Shown here: positions 37,014 through 44,160 of the stretch, in pieces | Layout: every line of letters starts with the position of its first letter | Position numbering within the stretch: position 1 is the stretch's first letter | From: Sphingobacterium faecium | GTDB taxonomy: Bacteria > Bacteroidota > Bacteroidia > Sphingobacteriales > Sphingobacteriaceae | DNA: 64,000 bases | Assembly: GCF_003054045.1 (NCBI RefSeq) | Contig: NZ_QBKH01000001.1 | Location: 806,001-870,000, forward strand | Direction of reading: 5' to 3' | Notes under the pieces: model-generated | The model's database searches: none | What the model saw: the letters and a program-made list of their open reading frames with translations, nothing else | What the model was told of the DNA's origin: nothing | Made by a program: the position numbers and the translations under genes

Positions 37014-37598
37014 TTATTTTTCAGCATCGATCATCGCCAAATTTGCGATCTTGATGAGCCAATTGATGCGATCATTTTCATCCAACTCATACAGAGGTCC
37101 AATAAAATTATTTTCTATAGCAGATACTCCACAGTATTCTAAAATTCCTGTTTTCAACTGAATAAGTCCACTTGAACCATATTCTTTTTCATAACTATCC
37201 AGAGATACGTCACCCGCTGTGGTGATGACTCGTCCTGTCTTGTTCTGTAATAATCCTTCACTGATTCCATTTTTATTGCTTTTAAAAGTAAGGCCAGGAA
37301 GAAATGCTCTGTCAAAGAAGCCCTTCATAATAGCCGGCATCCCCAGCCACCACATGGGATGTATCCATACTTGATGATTACTCCAGTGGATATCTTCAAG
37401 AGCTTTTACCAAATCAGGTTCCAAATCCATCCTTTTCCGATAACCAAATTGCAAGTTTGGATTGAAATCCAATTCCCCTATGGCGAGGTATCGAACTTCA
37501 GCGCCAGCTTCTTGTGCCGATTGGATATAGGTTTGAGCAATAGCACTGTTAAAACTTTCTCTGTCCGGATGTCCATTGACTACTATTATTTTTTTCAT
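37014..37598 (-). CDS. NAD(P)H:quinone oxidoreductase, flavodoxin-like fold
   Basis: A 194-residue FMN/FAD oxidoreductase of the KefF/MdaB/NQO1-like family that reduces quinones or other electrophiles by two electrons. The flavin-binding N terminus is IIVVNGHPDRESFNSAIA (4-21), the central HPMWWLGMPAIMKGFFDRAFLPG motif (about 92-114) is diagnostic. It is third in a minus-strand operon after an MDR dehydrogenase and an alpha/beta hydrolase (overlap of 4 bases with the latter). Confidence 0.9.
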   Translation of the reverse strand: MKKIIVVNGHPDRESFNSAIAQTYIQSAQEAGAEVRYLAIGELDFNPNLQFGYRKRMDLEPDLVKALEDIHWSNHQVWIHPMWWLGMPAIMKGFFDRAFLPGLTFKSNKNGISEGLLQNKTGRVITTAGDVSLDSYEKEYGSSGLIQLKTGILEYCGVSAIENNFIGPLYELDENDRINWLIKIANLAMIDAEK

Positions 37599-38545
37599 TT
37601 ATCTTGATTTACTGTTTTTGTTAATACATTCAATAATCGGTCATAAAATGCATCTGATAGCGAACTCTCGAAAAAATCAAACGCATGCACCGCTCCTTGT
37701 ATTTCGATAAGCTCCGTCGATACAGCTGCTTGTCGTAATTTCTCGGCATACATTTTCCCCTCATCTTTAAGCGGATCAAATTCGCAGACCACTACCGTAG
37801 CATCGGGAAGTTGATTGAAATTTTCTTCAAGTAGCGGCACCGCATAGGCAGGCCGTTGATCCATATGGGGTAGATAATGTTTCCACATCCATTTCGCGGC
37901 ATTTTTGGTTTGCATAGGTGCATCCGCCAATGATTCCATTGAAGCTGTGTTGAGCAAATGACTCATCGCAGGATAAAGTAAAAGCTGATGTCTGATTTTT
38001 ATTTCTTGTTTATCCCGTGCCAAATGGGTGATGGAGGCCGCAATTGTGGCTCCAGCACTGCTGCCTCCAATGAGGACACGATTCGGATCTCCACCAAGGT
38101 TAGAAGAGTACTGAGCGAGCCATTTTAAACTATCATATCCATCTTCCATAGCTGCAGGAAATGGGTGTTCGGGAGCTAATCGATAATCGACAGAAACAAT
38201 CATTAAGTCCACATCCGAAGCCAATCGAAAGAATATAAAATCATACTGTTCGGGAGTTCCATAGATAAAAGCACCACCATGAAAATATACTAAGACGGGC
38301 AAATTGCTTTTATCCTTTGATCTGTAAATTCTTAAACGGATATTTCTCCCTTTGTCAGAAGATGGTATATACCTATTTCGAACGTCGAGGTCGTGTGGTA
38401 TAATGGCATCTGGTTCCAATAGGGACACCTGCATTTCTTGATCTCTAATTTTTTGGGGATTATGCTGCAGTAAATTTTCATAATCGATCTCTCCATAAGC
38501 ACTATGCGAAATTGCGGCTAAAAGCTCCTGATCTATTGTGTTCAT
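37595..38545 (-). CDS. Alpha/beta hydrolase (hormone-sensitive-lipase-like esterase)
   Basis: A 316-residue cytoplasmic esterase of the HSL family. The oxyanion-hole motif HGGA is at 89-92 (VYFHGGAFIYG) and the nucleophile is S163 in GGSSAGATIAA. The acid lies in CEFDPLKDEG and the His in GAVHAFDFF near the C terminus. No signal peptide. It overlaps the quinone reductase by 4 bases and follows the MDR dehydrogenase by 12, so all three are one operon. Confidence 0.92.
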   Translation of the reverse strand: MNTIDQELLAAISHSAYGEIDYENLLQHNPQKIRDQEMQVSLLEPDAIIPHDLDVRNRYIPSSDKGRNIRLRIYRSKDKSNLPVLVYFHGGAFIYGTPEQYDFIFFRLASDVDLMIVSVDYRLAPEHPFPAAMEDGYDSLKWLAQYSSNLGGDPNRVLIGGSSAGATIAASITHLARDKQEIKIRHQLLLYPAMSHLLNTASMESLADAPMQTKNAAKWMWKHYLPHMDQRPAYAVPLLEENFNQLPDATVVVCEFDPLKDEGKMYAEKLRQAAVSTELIEIQGAVHAFDFFESSLSDAFYDRLLNVLTKTVNQDK

Positions 38546-38557
38546 TTCTCTTGCTTT

Positions 38558-39505
38558 TTATAATTTAACAACGACTTTTCCTACGGTTCTTCCAGTTTCA
38601 ATTTGTACATGTGCTTTTGCCATTTCATCAAAATTGAACACGTGAGCAATATGAGGTTTTAGTATTCCCGATTCCAACAAGCCAGCGATACGCTGCATAT
38701 CTCTACTGCTACTGTAGACGGACATAAAATAACAAGCATGAAGCTGTTTTTCCTGCGCCTTTAATTCATCATCTTTACTATGGCCAGAGGGCAGGGTGAC
38801 AATTGAACCAAATGGTTTCAATACTTGTACTGATTTTTGAAAATTTGCGCCACCGACCGATTCGAGGACAAAATCTATATCCGAAAGAACTTCTTCAAAA
38901 GCCGTTTTTTGGTAATCAATATGTTCATCTGCTCCCAATTGGATGATAAAATCTCGGTTAGATGCCGAAGAAGTTGTGATGACGTAAGCTTGGAGATACT
39001 TCGCGATCTGTACAGCAAAATGACCTACACCACCTGATGCGGCATGGATAAGAACCCGATCATGGGGTCTTAGTTTTCCGTAGGAATGAAATGCTTGCCA
39101 AGCTGTCAATGCAGCTAAAGGGCTTGCCGCAGCTTCAATATGACTAATTTTTTGCGGTTTTCGTGCAAGATGCCCTTCAGGAGCCGCTACATATTCCGCA
39201 TACGCTCTGCCATGACCGACAAAGTTGATCAGACCAAAAACTTCATCTCCAATTTGAAAATTGGTAACCGCATCTCCAATTTCAACAATGACTCCCGAAA
39301 TATCCCAACCTAAAATTAGAGGATCATATTTTGATAACATGTCAGCAAGTGGAGCATCACAACTTCTAACTTTGACATCGACAGGATTGATACCGATCGC
39401 CTTCACCTGGATCAGCACCTCATCAGGTTTGATGTTGGGTTTTTCAATATTCTTTTCAATAAGATGTTCAACACCGCCAAATTTTTCCAATACAATTGCT
39501 TTCAT
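38558..39505 (-). CDS. NADP-dependent medium-chain dehydrogenase (quinone-oxidoreductase type)
   Basis: A 315-residue medium-chain dehydrogenase/reductase without the catalytic and structural zinc cysteines, as in quinone oxidoreductases. The nucleotide-binding loop AASGGVG is at 155-161, and the N-terminal GroES-like domain holds ILGWDISGVIVEIGDAV (64-80). It likely reduces quinones or enones with NADPH. First gene of the operon, divergent from an AraC regulator 83 bases away. Confidence 0.92.
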   Translation of the reverse strand: MKAIVLEKFGGVEHLIEKNIEKPNIKPDEVLIQVKAIGINPVDVKVRSCDAPLADMLSKYDPLILGWDISGVIVEIGDAVTNFQIGDEVFGLINFVGHGRAYAEYVAAPEGHLARKPQKISHIEAAASPLAALTAWQAFHSYGKLRPHDRVLIHAASGGVGHFAVQIAKYLQAYVITTSSASNRDFIIQLGADEHIDYQKTAFEEVLSDIDFVLESVGGANFQKSVQVLKPFGSIVTLPSGHSKDDELKAQEKQLHACYFMSVYSSSRDMQRIAGLLESGILKPHIAHVFNFDEMAKAHVQIETGRTVGKVVVKL

Positions 39506-39522
39506 ATATTATTCTTGAACAA

Positions 39523-39530
39523 CAAAAATA
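39523..39530 (-). promoter_or_regulatory. TAnnTTTG -7 box of the dehydrogenase operon
   Basis: Minus strand TATTTTTG, 17 bases before the dehydrogenase ATG. It sits back to back with the AraC box at 39577, so a regulator bound between could control both. Confidence 0.45.
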
Positions 39531-39576
39531 GACTGAAAAAAGCATTGAATACAGGTACATATAAGTGTTATTTGGG

Positions 39577-39584
39577 TATCTTTG
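39577..39584 (+). promoter_or_regulatory. TAnnTTTG -7 box directly before the AraC gene
   Basis: TATCTTTG with only four bases before the ATG at 39589. As at 41-53, this predicts a leaderless or nearly leaderless transcript. Confidence 0.5.
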
Positions 39585-39588
39585 CATC

Positions 39589-40422
39589 ATGGCAAAAGAA
39601 AATATCTATCAATCCCTTGAAGTTTTTTATGAAAACGTAACCGTATGTCCGCTGCGTGACAGACAATTTAATTTCTTTGAGCTGGTGTATGTTATTTCTG
39701 GCAAAGGAAAACACAGTGTCAATGGAAATAAATTTGACTATTTCCCAGGAGACTTATTTCTTATTACACCAAATGATTGCCATGGGTTTGATTTGGAGGG
39801 AAATAATGAGTTTATGGTCGTACGTTTCGGAGAAAGTTATATAAAAGAATATCAATGGAAAAGCATCGATCACATCGAATGTCTTTTATATTATGCTTCT
39901 CATTTATCAGGTTCTATTTTAGTCAATAATGATGATAAACATATGGTCAATTCGTTGATTCAGAGTTTGCAACAGGCATGCAGTCACCAATCCCTTTACA
40001 ATGAAGATTTGACCAGACATCTGGTCAATGCTATTATCGTTATCGCAGCGCGAAATATAGCCATCAATAAACCTCAGGAACTTACTCCTAATGCGGATAG
40101 GCGTACACTACAGATATTAGATTATATCCAAGCATACATACGACAACCCGAGCTCCTTACCATCGCTGTAATTGCTGCGAAATTTGGATTTTCGCCAACC
40201 TATCTAAGCAGCTATTTCCGCAAAGAATGCAACGAGTCTCTACAGCAGTATATCTCTTCCTATCGGATTCGCTTGATCGAACATCGATTGCGGTTTAGTG
40301 ATAAAAGAGTGCATGAAATCGCAGATGAATTTGGATTTGCTGATGAAAGTCATATCAATAAGTTCTTTAAGCGTCATCATGGTATCAGTCTAAAAAAATA
40401 TCGGGAAGCATCCCTTTCCTAA
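39589..40422 (+). CDS. AraC-family transcriptional regulator
   Basis: A 277-residue regulator with an N-terminal cupin-like sensing domain (about 1-130, with FELVYVISGKGKHSVNG and FPGDLFLITPNDCHGF) and a C-terminal double helix-turn-helix (about 178-275, with IAVIAAKFGFSPTYLSSYFRKECNESLQQYI and EIADEFGFADESHINKFFKRHHGISLKKYR). I use the ATG at 39589; the TTG at 39565 lies upstream of the -7 box. It is divergent from the dehydrogenase-esterase-quinone reductase operon and probably regulates it. The ligand is unknown; a reactive electrophile would fit. Confidence 0.9.
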   Translation: MAKENIYQSLEVFYENVTVCPLRDRQFNFFELVYVISGKGKHSVNGNKFDYFPGDLFLITPNDCHGFDLEGNNEFMVVRFGESYIKEYQWKSIDHIECLLYYASHLSGSILVNNDDKHMVNSLIQSLQQACSHQSLYNEDLTRHLVNAIIVIAARNIAINKPQELTPNADRRTLQILDYIQAYIRQPELLTIAVIAAKFGFSPTYLSSYFRKECNESLQQYISSYRIRLIEHRLRFSDKRVHEIADEFGFADESHINKFFKRHHGISLKKYREASLS

Positions 40423-40589
40423 AAGCAATTGGACGCAGCTTCATTTTGATTAAGCTTCATGAGCTGATGATCTGTATACGAATGGATGGGTTCGAACACC
40501 TGGAGCGTGAATTTCAAAATAGAGCACATCCCGCTAATACTTTGGTTTTACGATCCAGTTACCTCTTTTATCATTATCTTTTACGTTAA

Positions 40590-40621
40590 TTGTCTAAATT
40601 GTTTTAGTCTTTGTATCTTTG
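40590..40621 (+). promoter_or_regulatory. Complete bacteroidetal promoter of the small gene
   Basis: TTG (40590-40592), 21 bases, then TATCTTTG (40614-40621). Spacing and both boxes match the consensus. It ends 18 bases before the ATG at 40640. Confidence 0.6.
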
Positions 40622-40639
40622 TCCCATAAATATAATAAC

Positions 40640-40873
40640 ATGCCAAGAGAAACAAAAAAAGGGCTATATCAAGGAATAATCGAGCAAGACGAAAAAGGTA
40701 ATTACTATTGTGGACCATATTTATTGGACTATCAATTGGTAGAAGATCAGTTTAGATTAGGAGATAAAGTTAGTCTAAAAAAAATAATTGGTAATTCCAG
40801 TAGAAAAAGTTTTGATGATTATCCTCAAAAATCAATCAAGTTTTCACTAGTGGGAGAAGACCACGAAGGTTAA
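40640..40873 (+). CDS. Small conserved-looking protein of unknown function
   Basis: A 77-residue protein, rich in lysine and acidic residues, without signal peptide or membrane segment. Its sequence (KKGLYQGIIEQDEKGNYYCGPYLLDYQLVED... GDKVSLKKII) suggests a small beta-barrel. I do not recognise the family. I choose ATG 40640 because a full promoter lies just upstream and the alternative TTG at 40619 overlaps the -7 box. A strong hairpin follows. The promoter, start and terminator make a real gene likely. Confidence 0.7.
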   Translation: MPRETKKGLYQGIIEQDEKGNYYCGPYLLDYQLVEDQFRLGDKVSLKKIIGNSSRKSFDDYPQKSIKFSLVGEDHEG

Positions 40874-40883
40874 TCACAAACTT

Positions 40884-40923
40884 ATACCAGTCAGTATTTA
40901 ATTTTATACATGCTGACTGGTAT
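40884..40923 (+). terminator. Hairpin after the small gene
   Basis: An 11-bp perfect stem (ATACCAGTCAG 40884-40894 with CTGACTGGTAT 40913-40923). The T tract after it is poor, so it may be a processing or bidirectional element for the convergent VOC gene. Confidence 0.6.
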
Positions 40924-40971
40924 ATTAGCTTTTGAAGAATAATAGATCTGATTGACTTGATGTGGATTAAG

Positions 40972-41325
40972 TTAAATCTGCTGTCCAAAAGTAAGTAAAT
41001 TGTTATCGGGATCGAGCAAAGAAAATTCTTTTTGTCCCCAAGGCTTTACCGCTAAATGACCATTTGGATGTATCGGAATGTGGTTATCCAATAAGGTCTG
41101 GTAAACAGCATCTATATCATCCGTCCTAATATATACCTGACCATAGTTTTCTTTAGGATCAAGATCTGTAAACTTAAAAAAATGAATCTGGATCTGATCC
41201 TTATAGACCATTAAATAATCCTCAAATTCATTTCCGAAAGTTTGAAAACCGAGTTTGTTGATGTAATAGTCAGCTGTTATCTGCCTATCTCTCATGGGTA
41301 ACTTTGGGTTTATTTCTAGTAGCAT
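40972..41325 (-). CDS. VOC-family protein (glyoxalase/bleomycin-resistance fold)
   Basis: A 117-residue vicinal-oxygen-chelate fold protein. The betaalphabetabetabeta modules are seen as AD YYINKLGFQTFGNEFEDYLMVYKD QIQIHFF and GQVYIRTDDIDAVYQTLLDNHIPIHPNG...GQKEFSLLDPDNNLLTFGQ. The end DPDNNLLTFGQ is typical of bleomycin-binding-like members. Substrate unknown. A single gene, with a long gap upstream. Confidence 0.88.
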   Translation of the reverse strand: MLLEINPKLPMRDRQITADYYINKLGFQTFGNEFEDYLMVYKDQIQIHFFKFTDLDPKENYGQVYIRTDDIDAVYQTLLDNHIPIHPNGHLAVKPWGQKEFSLLDPDNNLLTFGQQI

Positions 41326-41835
41326 ATTAAAATTCAGTTTAAGTTTTTCAAGAATTCTAAATTTTTTAGAATAGGTTGTTCATGATTGAATGGCGAAAGC
41401 ATTTTATGCTGCTTTGTACTAAAATGTAAATTCAAGATTTAAAAAGGCTTTCTAATCGTACAAATAGTATCTGAAAATTTCTTGCGATGCCCTTATTGAT
41501 GTTCAGTACCTTATACGTAAAAATAACAATTTATTTTCAATCAACGAGGGAGTACCTATTTTTATTATTTTAACATGGATTTCATTTCTTAAACCTAATT
41601 TTTATTTCCATTGAGGATTATGACCAATAAATGTTCTATTTTTTAGCTCATAATAGGAGTCCAAGCATAATGATAGGGTTGATTATAGGAACATGTTGCT
41701 GAAAACATGAGCGCTTTGAGACATGAAGTAACGGATGGACATTCAATTGGATCAAATATTTAGCCTAAAACTAGCGGTATTCAGGGAGATATTCACAACA
41801 TTATAATTAAGATATTTGAGAAAATCTTGAGGTTC
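41326..41835. other. 510-bp gap without recognisable content
   Basis: AT-rich stretch between the VOC gene (minus) and the first WG-repeat gene (plus). I see no plausible coding frame, tRNA, promoter box or repeat. It may hold a decayed gene, since it is long for this gene-dense chromosome. Confidence 0.5.
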
Positions 41836-44142
41836 ATGAAACATCTTCTTCCTATCTTCTTTCTGCTATTACCTTTTTTTGGATATTCACAAACTGTTCA
41901 GATCGTAGAATCAATGGGCTTTGAGCGGTCCATTTCACCACTAATCAAAGTTAAAAAAGAAAAGAAGGATTTTTTTTATCATTTAGCAGGCAATCATTGG
42001 ATAGATGATGTAGAAGAGCACGCGGCAGATTTATTTGTTGTGATTAAGGATGGTTATTATGGAGTGCTACACGAAGATGGAGATCTGATTGTTCCTATAG
42101 CGTATGATGAGATCGAACTTGCTACATCTTATGATGGACAGTGGCATAAGGGAAAGCAATACGATTATAAATACCTTGTGCTAAAAAAGAATGGAAAGAC
42201 TGGAGTTGCTGATGAAAAGGGCAAAATTATTGTTCCGGTCCAATTTCAGAAAGCTGAAGTAATTAATAAAAATATTATTGGTGTTGCTGATGATCATCTG
42301 TGGGGATGGGTTTCCGCTCTTAATGGTCAAATTTTGCAAAGACCTCAATATGAGTATATAACAAGTTTCTTGTCTGATGAGTTTGTGGAGATACGCACAC
42401 ACGATAAAAGTGGGTTGGCCAAGATAAATGGTGAGCTCATCGTACCTGTCGAGTATGATAGTCATCTTCAGTACATCAAAGGGGATGGACAGACCTATAT
42501 TAAGGGGAAAAAAGGTACACAACTTGATCTCATGGATACCAATGGCAACGTATTGCTTTCTGGATATACGGATTATAAAATCATTGATGGTTCTAAATGG
42601 TTGATTTTTAAACAGGGAAATCATTATGGTGTTGTTGATCCAATTTCCAAAAAAGTAATCATAAAAAATGAATTTGAACAGCTGGATTCATTTATTAGAA
42701 ACCTTGGAATAGCAAAAAAAGCAAGTGGTTATGGCGTTATTGATATCAACGGTAAGACAATTTTGCCTTTTGAGTATGAGGAGATCCGCGTATTAGCTGC
42801 CAATGGGAATCATAAATACAGTTCCAGTCCAGTGATCGGGATGTCTGATCTTATTTTTGACGCAAATATAACGGAACAAGTCAGGCAAAGATTAGCTTAT
42901 GAAGTCCAGATTGAGCAAGCTCCATATTTTTTTGAAGTGACTAAAAATGGAAAAACAGGTATCTGTAACTGGGATGGAAAAACCATTATTCCATTGGGGA
43001 AATATCAGAACATCAAGTTGCACTATTATAACGGGAAGACTTTTTTCTTAGTCGGATCTAATCAAAACTCAGGAATCGTATATGAAAATGGAATGGAAAT
43101 CTTACCGGTGCACTATAGTTTCGATGATGGTTACCAATATTCAGCATCGGGAATAGAAGATCAATTTGATATATCGCAACGTTTTATCACATTTTCAGAT
43201 GGAAAAGCGGGCGAACATCATGCTTTAAAAATAGGTTTGTTTGATTTGGAGACTAAGAAAGTATTGATCTCTCCGCATGAACAACAAATCACGATCTTTA
43301 ATAAGGATCTTATTCTTGTCCGCAAATTAGTTTCTAATTATCAGTACCAGTTTTGGATCTATCATATTGGACAGGATAAGATCCGTACATTCGACAATAC
43401 GGTCACAGATATACGTTTAGTAAACGACCATTTCTTATTGGTTGAACATCACGATAAATCTTTGCAATTAACCGACACGGATGGAAAATTGGTGTATTCG
43501 AATACCAATTGGACATCCGATGGTAGTTACGATTTGATCCGCTTTCCCAATTATAAAAAATATCCGAATGGTAGATTTTATCATGGCTTAAAAAAGATAT
43601 ATGCCAAAGAAGGAAATCTTTTTATCGATACCGTGGGAAATGAAAAACGCTTTGAAGAGTACGATCAAGTCGATGATTTTTATGAAGGTTATGCCATAGC
43701 AGCTAAAAAAATCATCGATAAAGAAAATTACTCAGGCTTTAAATATCAGCGCGGAATGATTGACTTAAAAGGCAACATCGTAGTTCCTTTTGAATATGAA
43801 CAGGTATTGACCACTGGTAAAGAATCTGACATATTGATCTTCAGTAAACTGAATCAGCAGATCATGGTCAGACGTGATGGGCAGATTATACTCGGTCCTG
43901 GATATCAGGATCTCGAAGTTGGTGGTGCATATCTGAATTTTACTTTTGCAAAAGGCGATAAGTATGGACTGGCTGATTGGTCAGGTAAAATTTTGGTAGA
44001 ACCATTGTATGATGAGATCCGTCGAAATTATGAAGGTGAAGATAAAACATGGCCGCTGTTGGTAAAGGAAGGAGAATGGTATTATTTTGTTGGTAAAGAC
44101 GGACAGAAATATGCTATAAAATCAAAAGAGAAACGGTACTAA
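41836..44142 (+). CDS. Secreted WG-repeat protein 1
   Basis: A 768-residue exported protein. The signal peptide ends about residue 19 (FFGYSQT). It has at least nine WG-type beta-repeats of the pattern GxxGvxdxxGkiivPxxYdei, for example GYYGVLHEDGDLIVPIAYDEI, GYGVIDINGKTILPFEYEEI and YGLADWSGKILVEPLYDEI. I start at ATG 41836; the TTG at 41827 adds three residues. The repeat is usually extracellular or periplasmic and of unknown function, possibly a binding scaffold. The next gene is another WG protein 18 bases on. Confidence 0.88.
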   Translation: MKHLLPIFFLLLPFFGYSQTVQIVESMGFERSISPLIKVKKEKKDFFYHLAGNHWIDDVEEHAADLFVVIKDGYYGVLHEDGDLIVPIAYDEIELATSYDGQWHKGKQYDYKYLVLKKNGKTGVADEKGKIIVPVQFQKAEVINKNIIGVADDHLWGWVSALNGQILQRPQYEYITSFLSDEFVEIRTHDKSGLAKINGELIVPVEYDSHLQYIKGDGQTYIKGKKGTQLDLMDTNGNVLLSGYTDYKIIDGSKWLIFKQGNHYGVVDPISKKVIIKNEFEQLDSFIRNLGIAKKASGYGVIDINGKTILPFEYEEIRVLAANGNHKYSSSPVIGMSDLIFDANITEQVRQRLAYEVQIEQAPYFFEVTKNGKTGICNWDGKTIIPLGKYQNIKLHYYNGKTFFLVGSNQNSGIVYENGMEILPVHYSFDDGYQYSASGIEDQFDISQRFITFSDGKAGEHHALKIGLFDLETKKVLISPHEQQITIFNKDLILVRKLVSNYQYQFWIYHIGQDKIRTFDNTVTDIRLVNDHFLLVEHHDKSLQLTDTDGKLVYSNTNWTSDGSYDLIRFPNYKKYPNGRFYHGLKKIYAKEGNLFIDTVGNEKRFEEYDQVDDFYEGYAIAAKKIIDKENYSGFKYQRGMIDLKGNIVVPFEYEQVLTTGKESDILIFSKLNQQIMVRRDGQIILGPGYQDLEVGGAYLNFTFAKGDKYGLADWSGKILVEPLYDEIRRNYEGEDKTWPLLVKEGEWYYFVGKDGQKYAIKSKEKRY

Positions 44143-44160
44143 TCTCTAAAAATAATTTTT

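Noticed and set aside
40480-40510. tRNA-like T-arm (GGGTTCGAACACC)
   Set aside because: The bases around TTCGAAC do not form a 5-bp T stem, and no acceptor or anticodon stem can be drawn.
42181-42624. 147-residue minus-strand frame
   Set aside because: Antisense shadow of WG-repeat protein 1.
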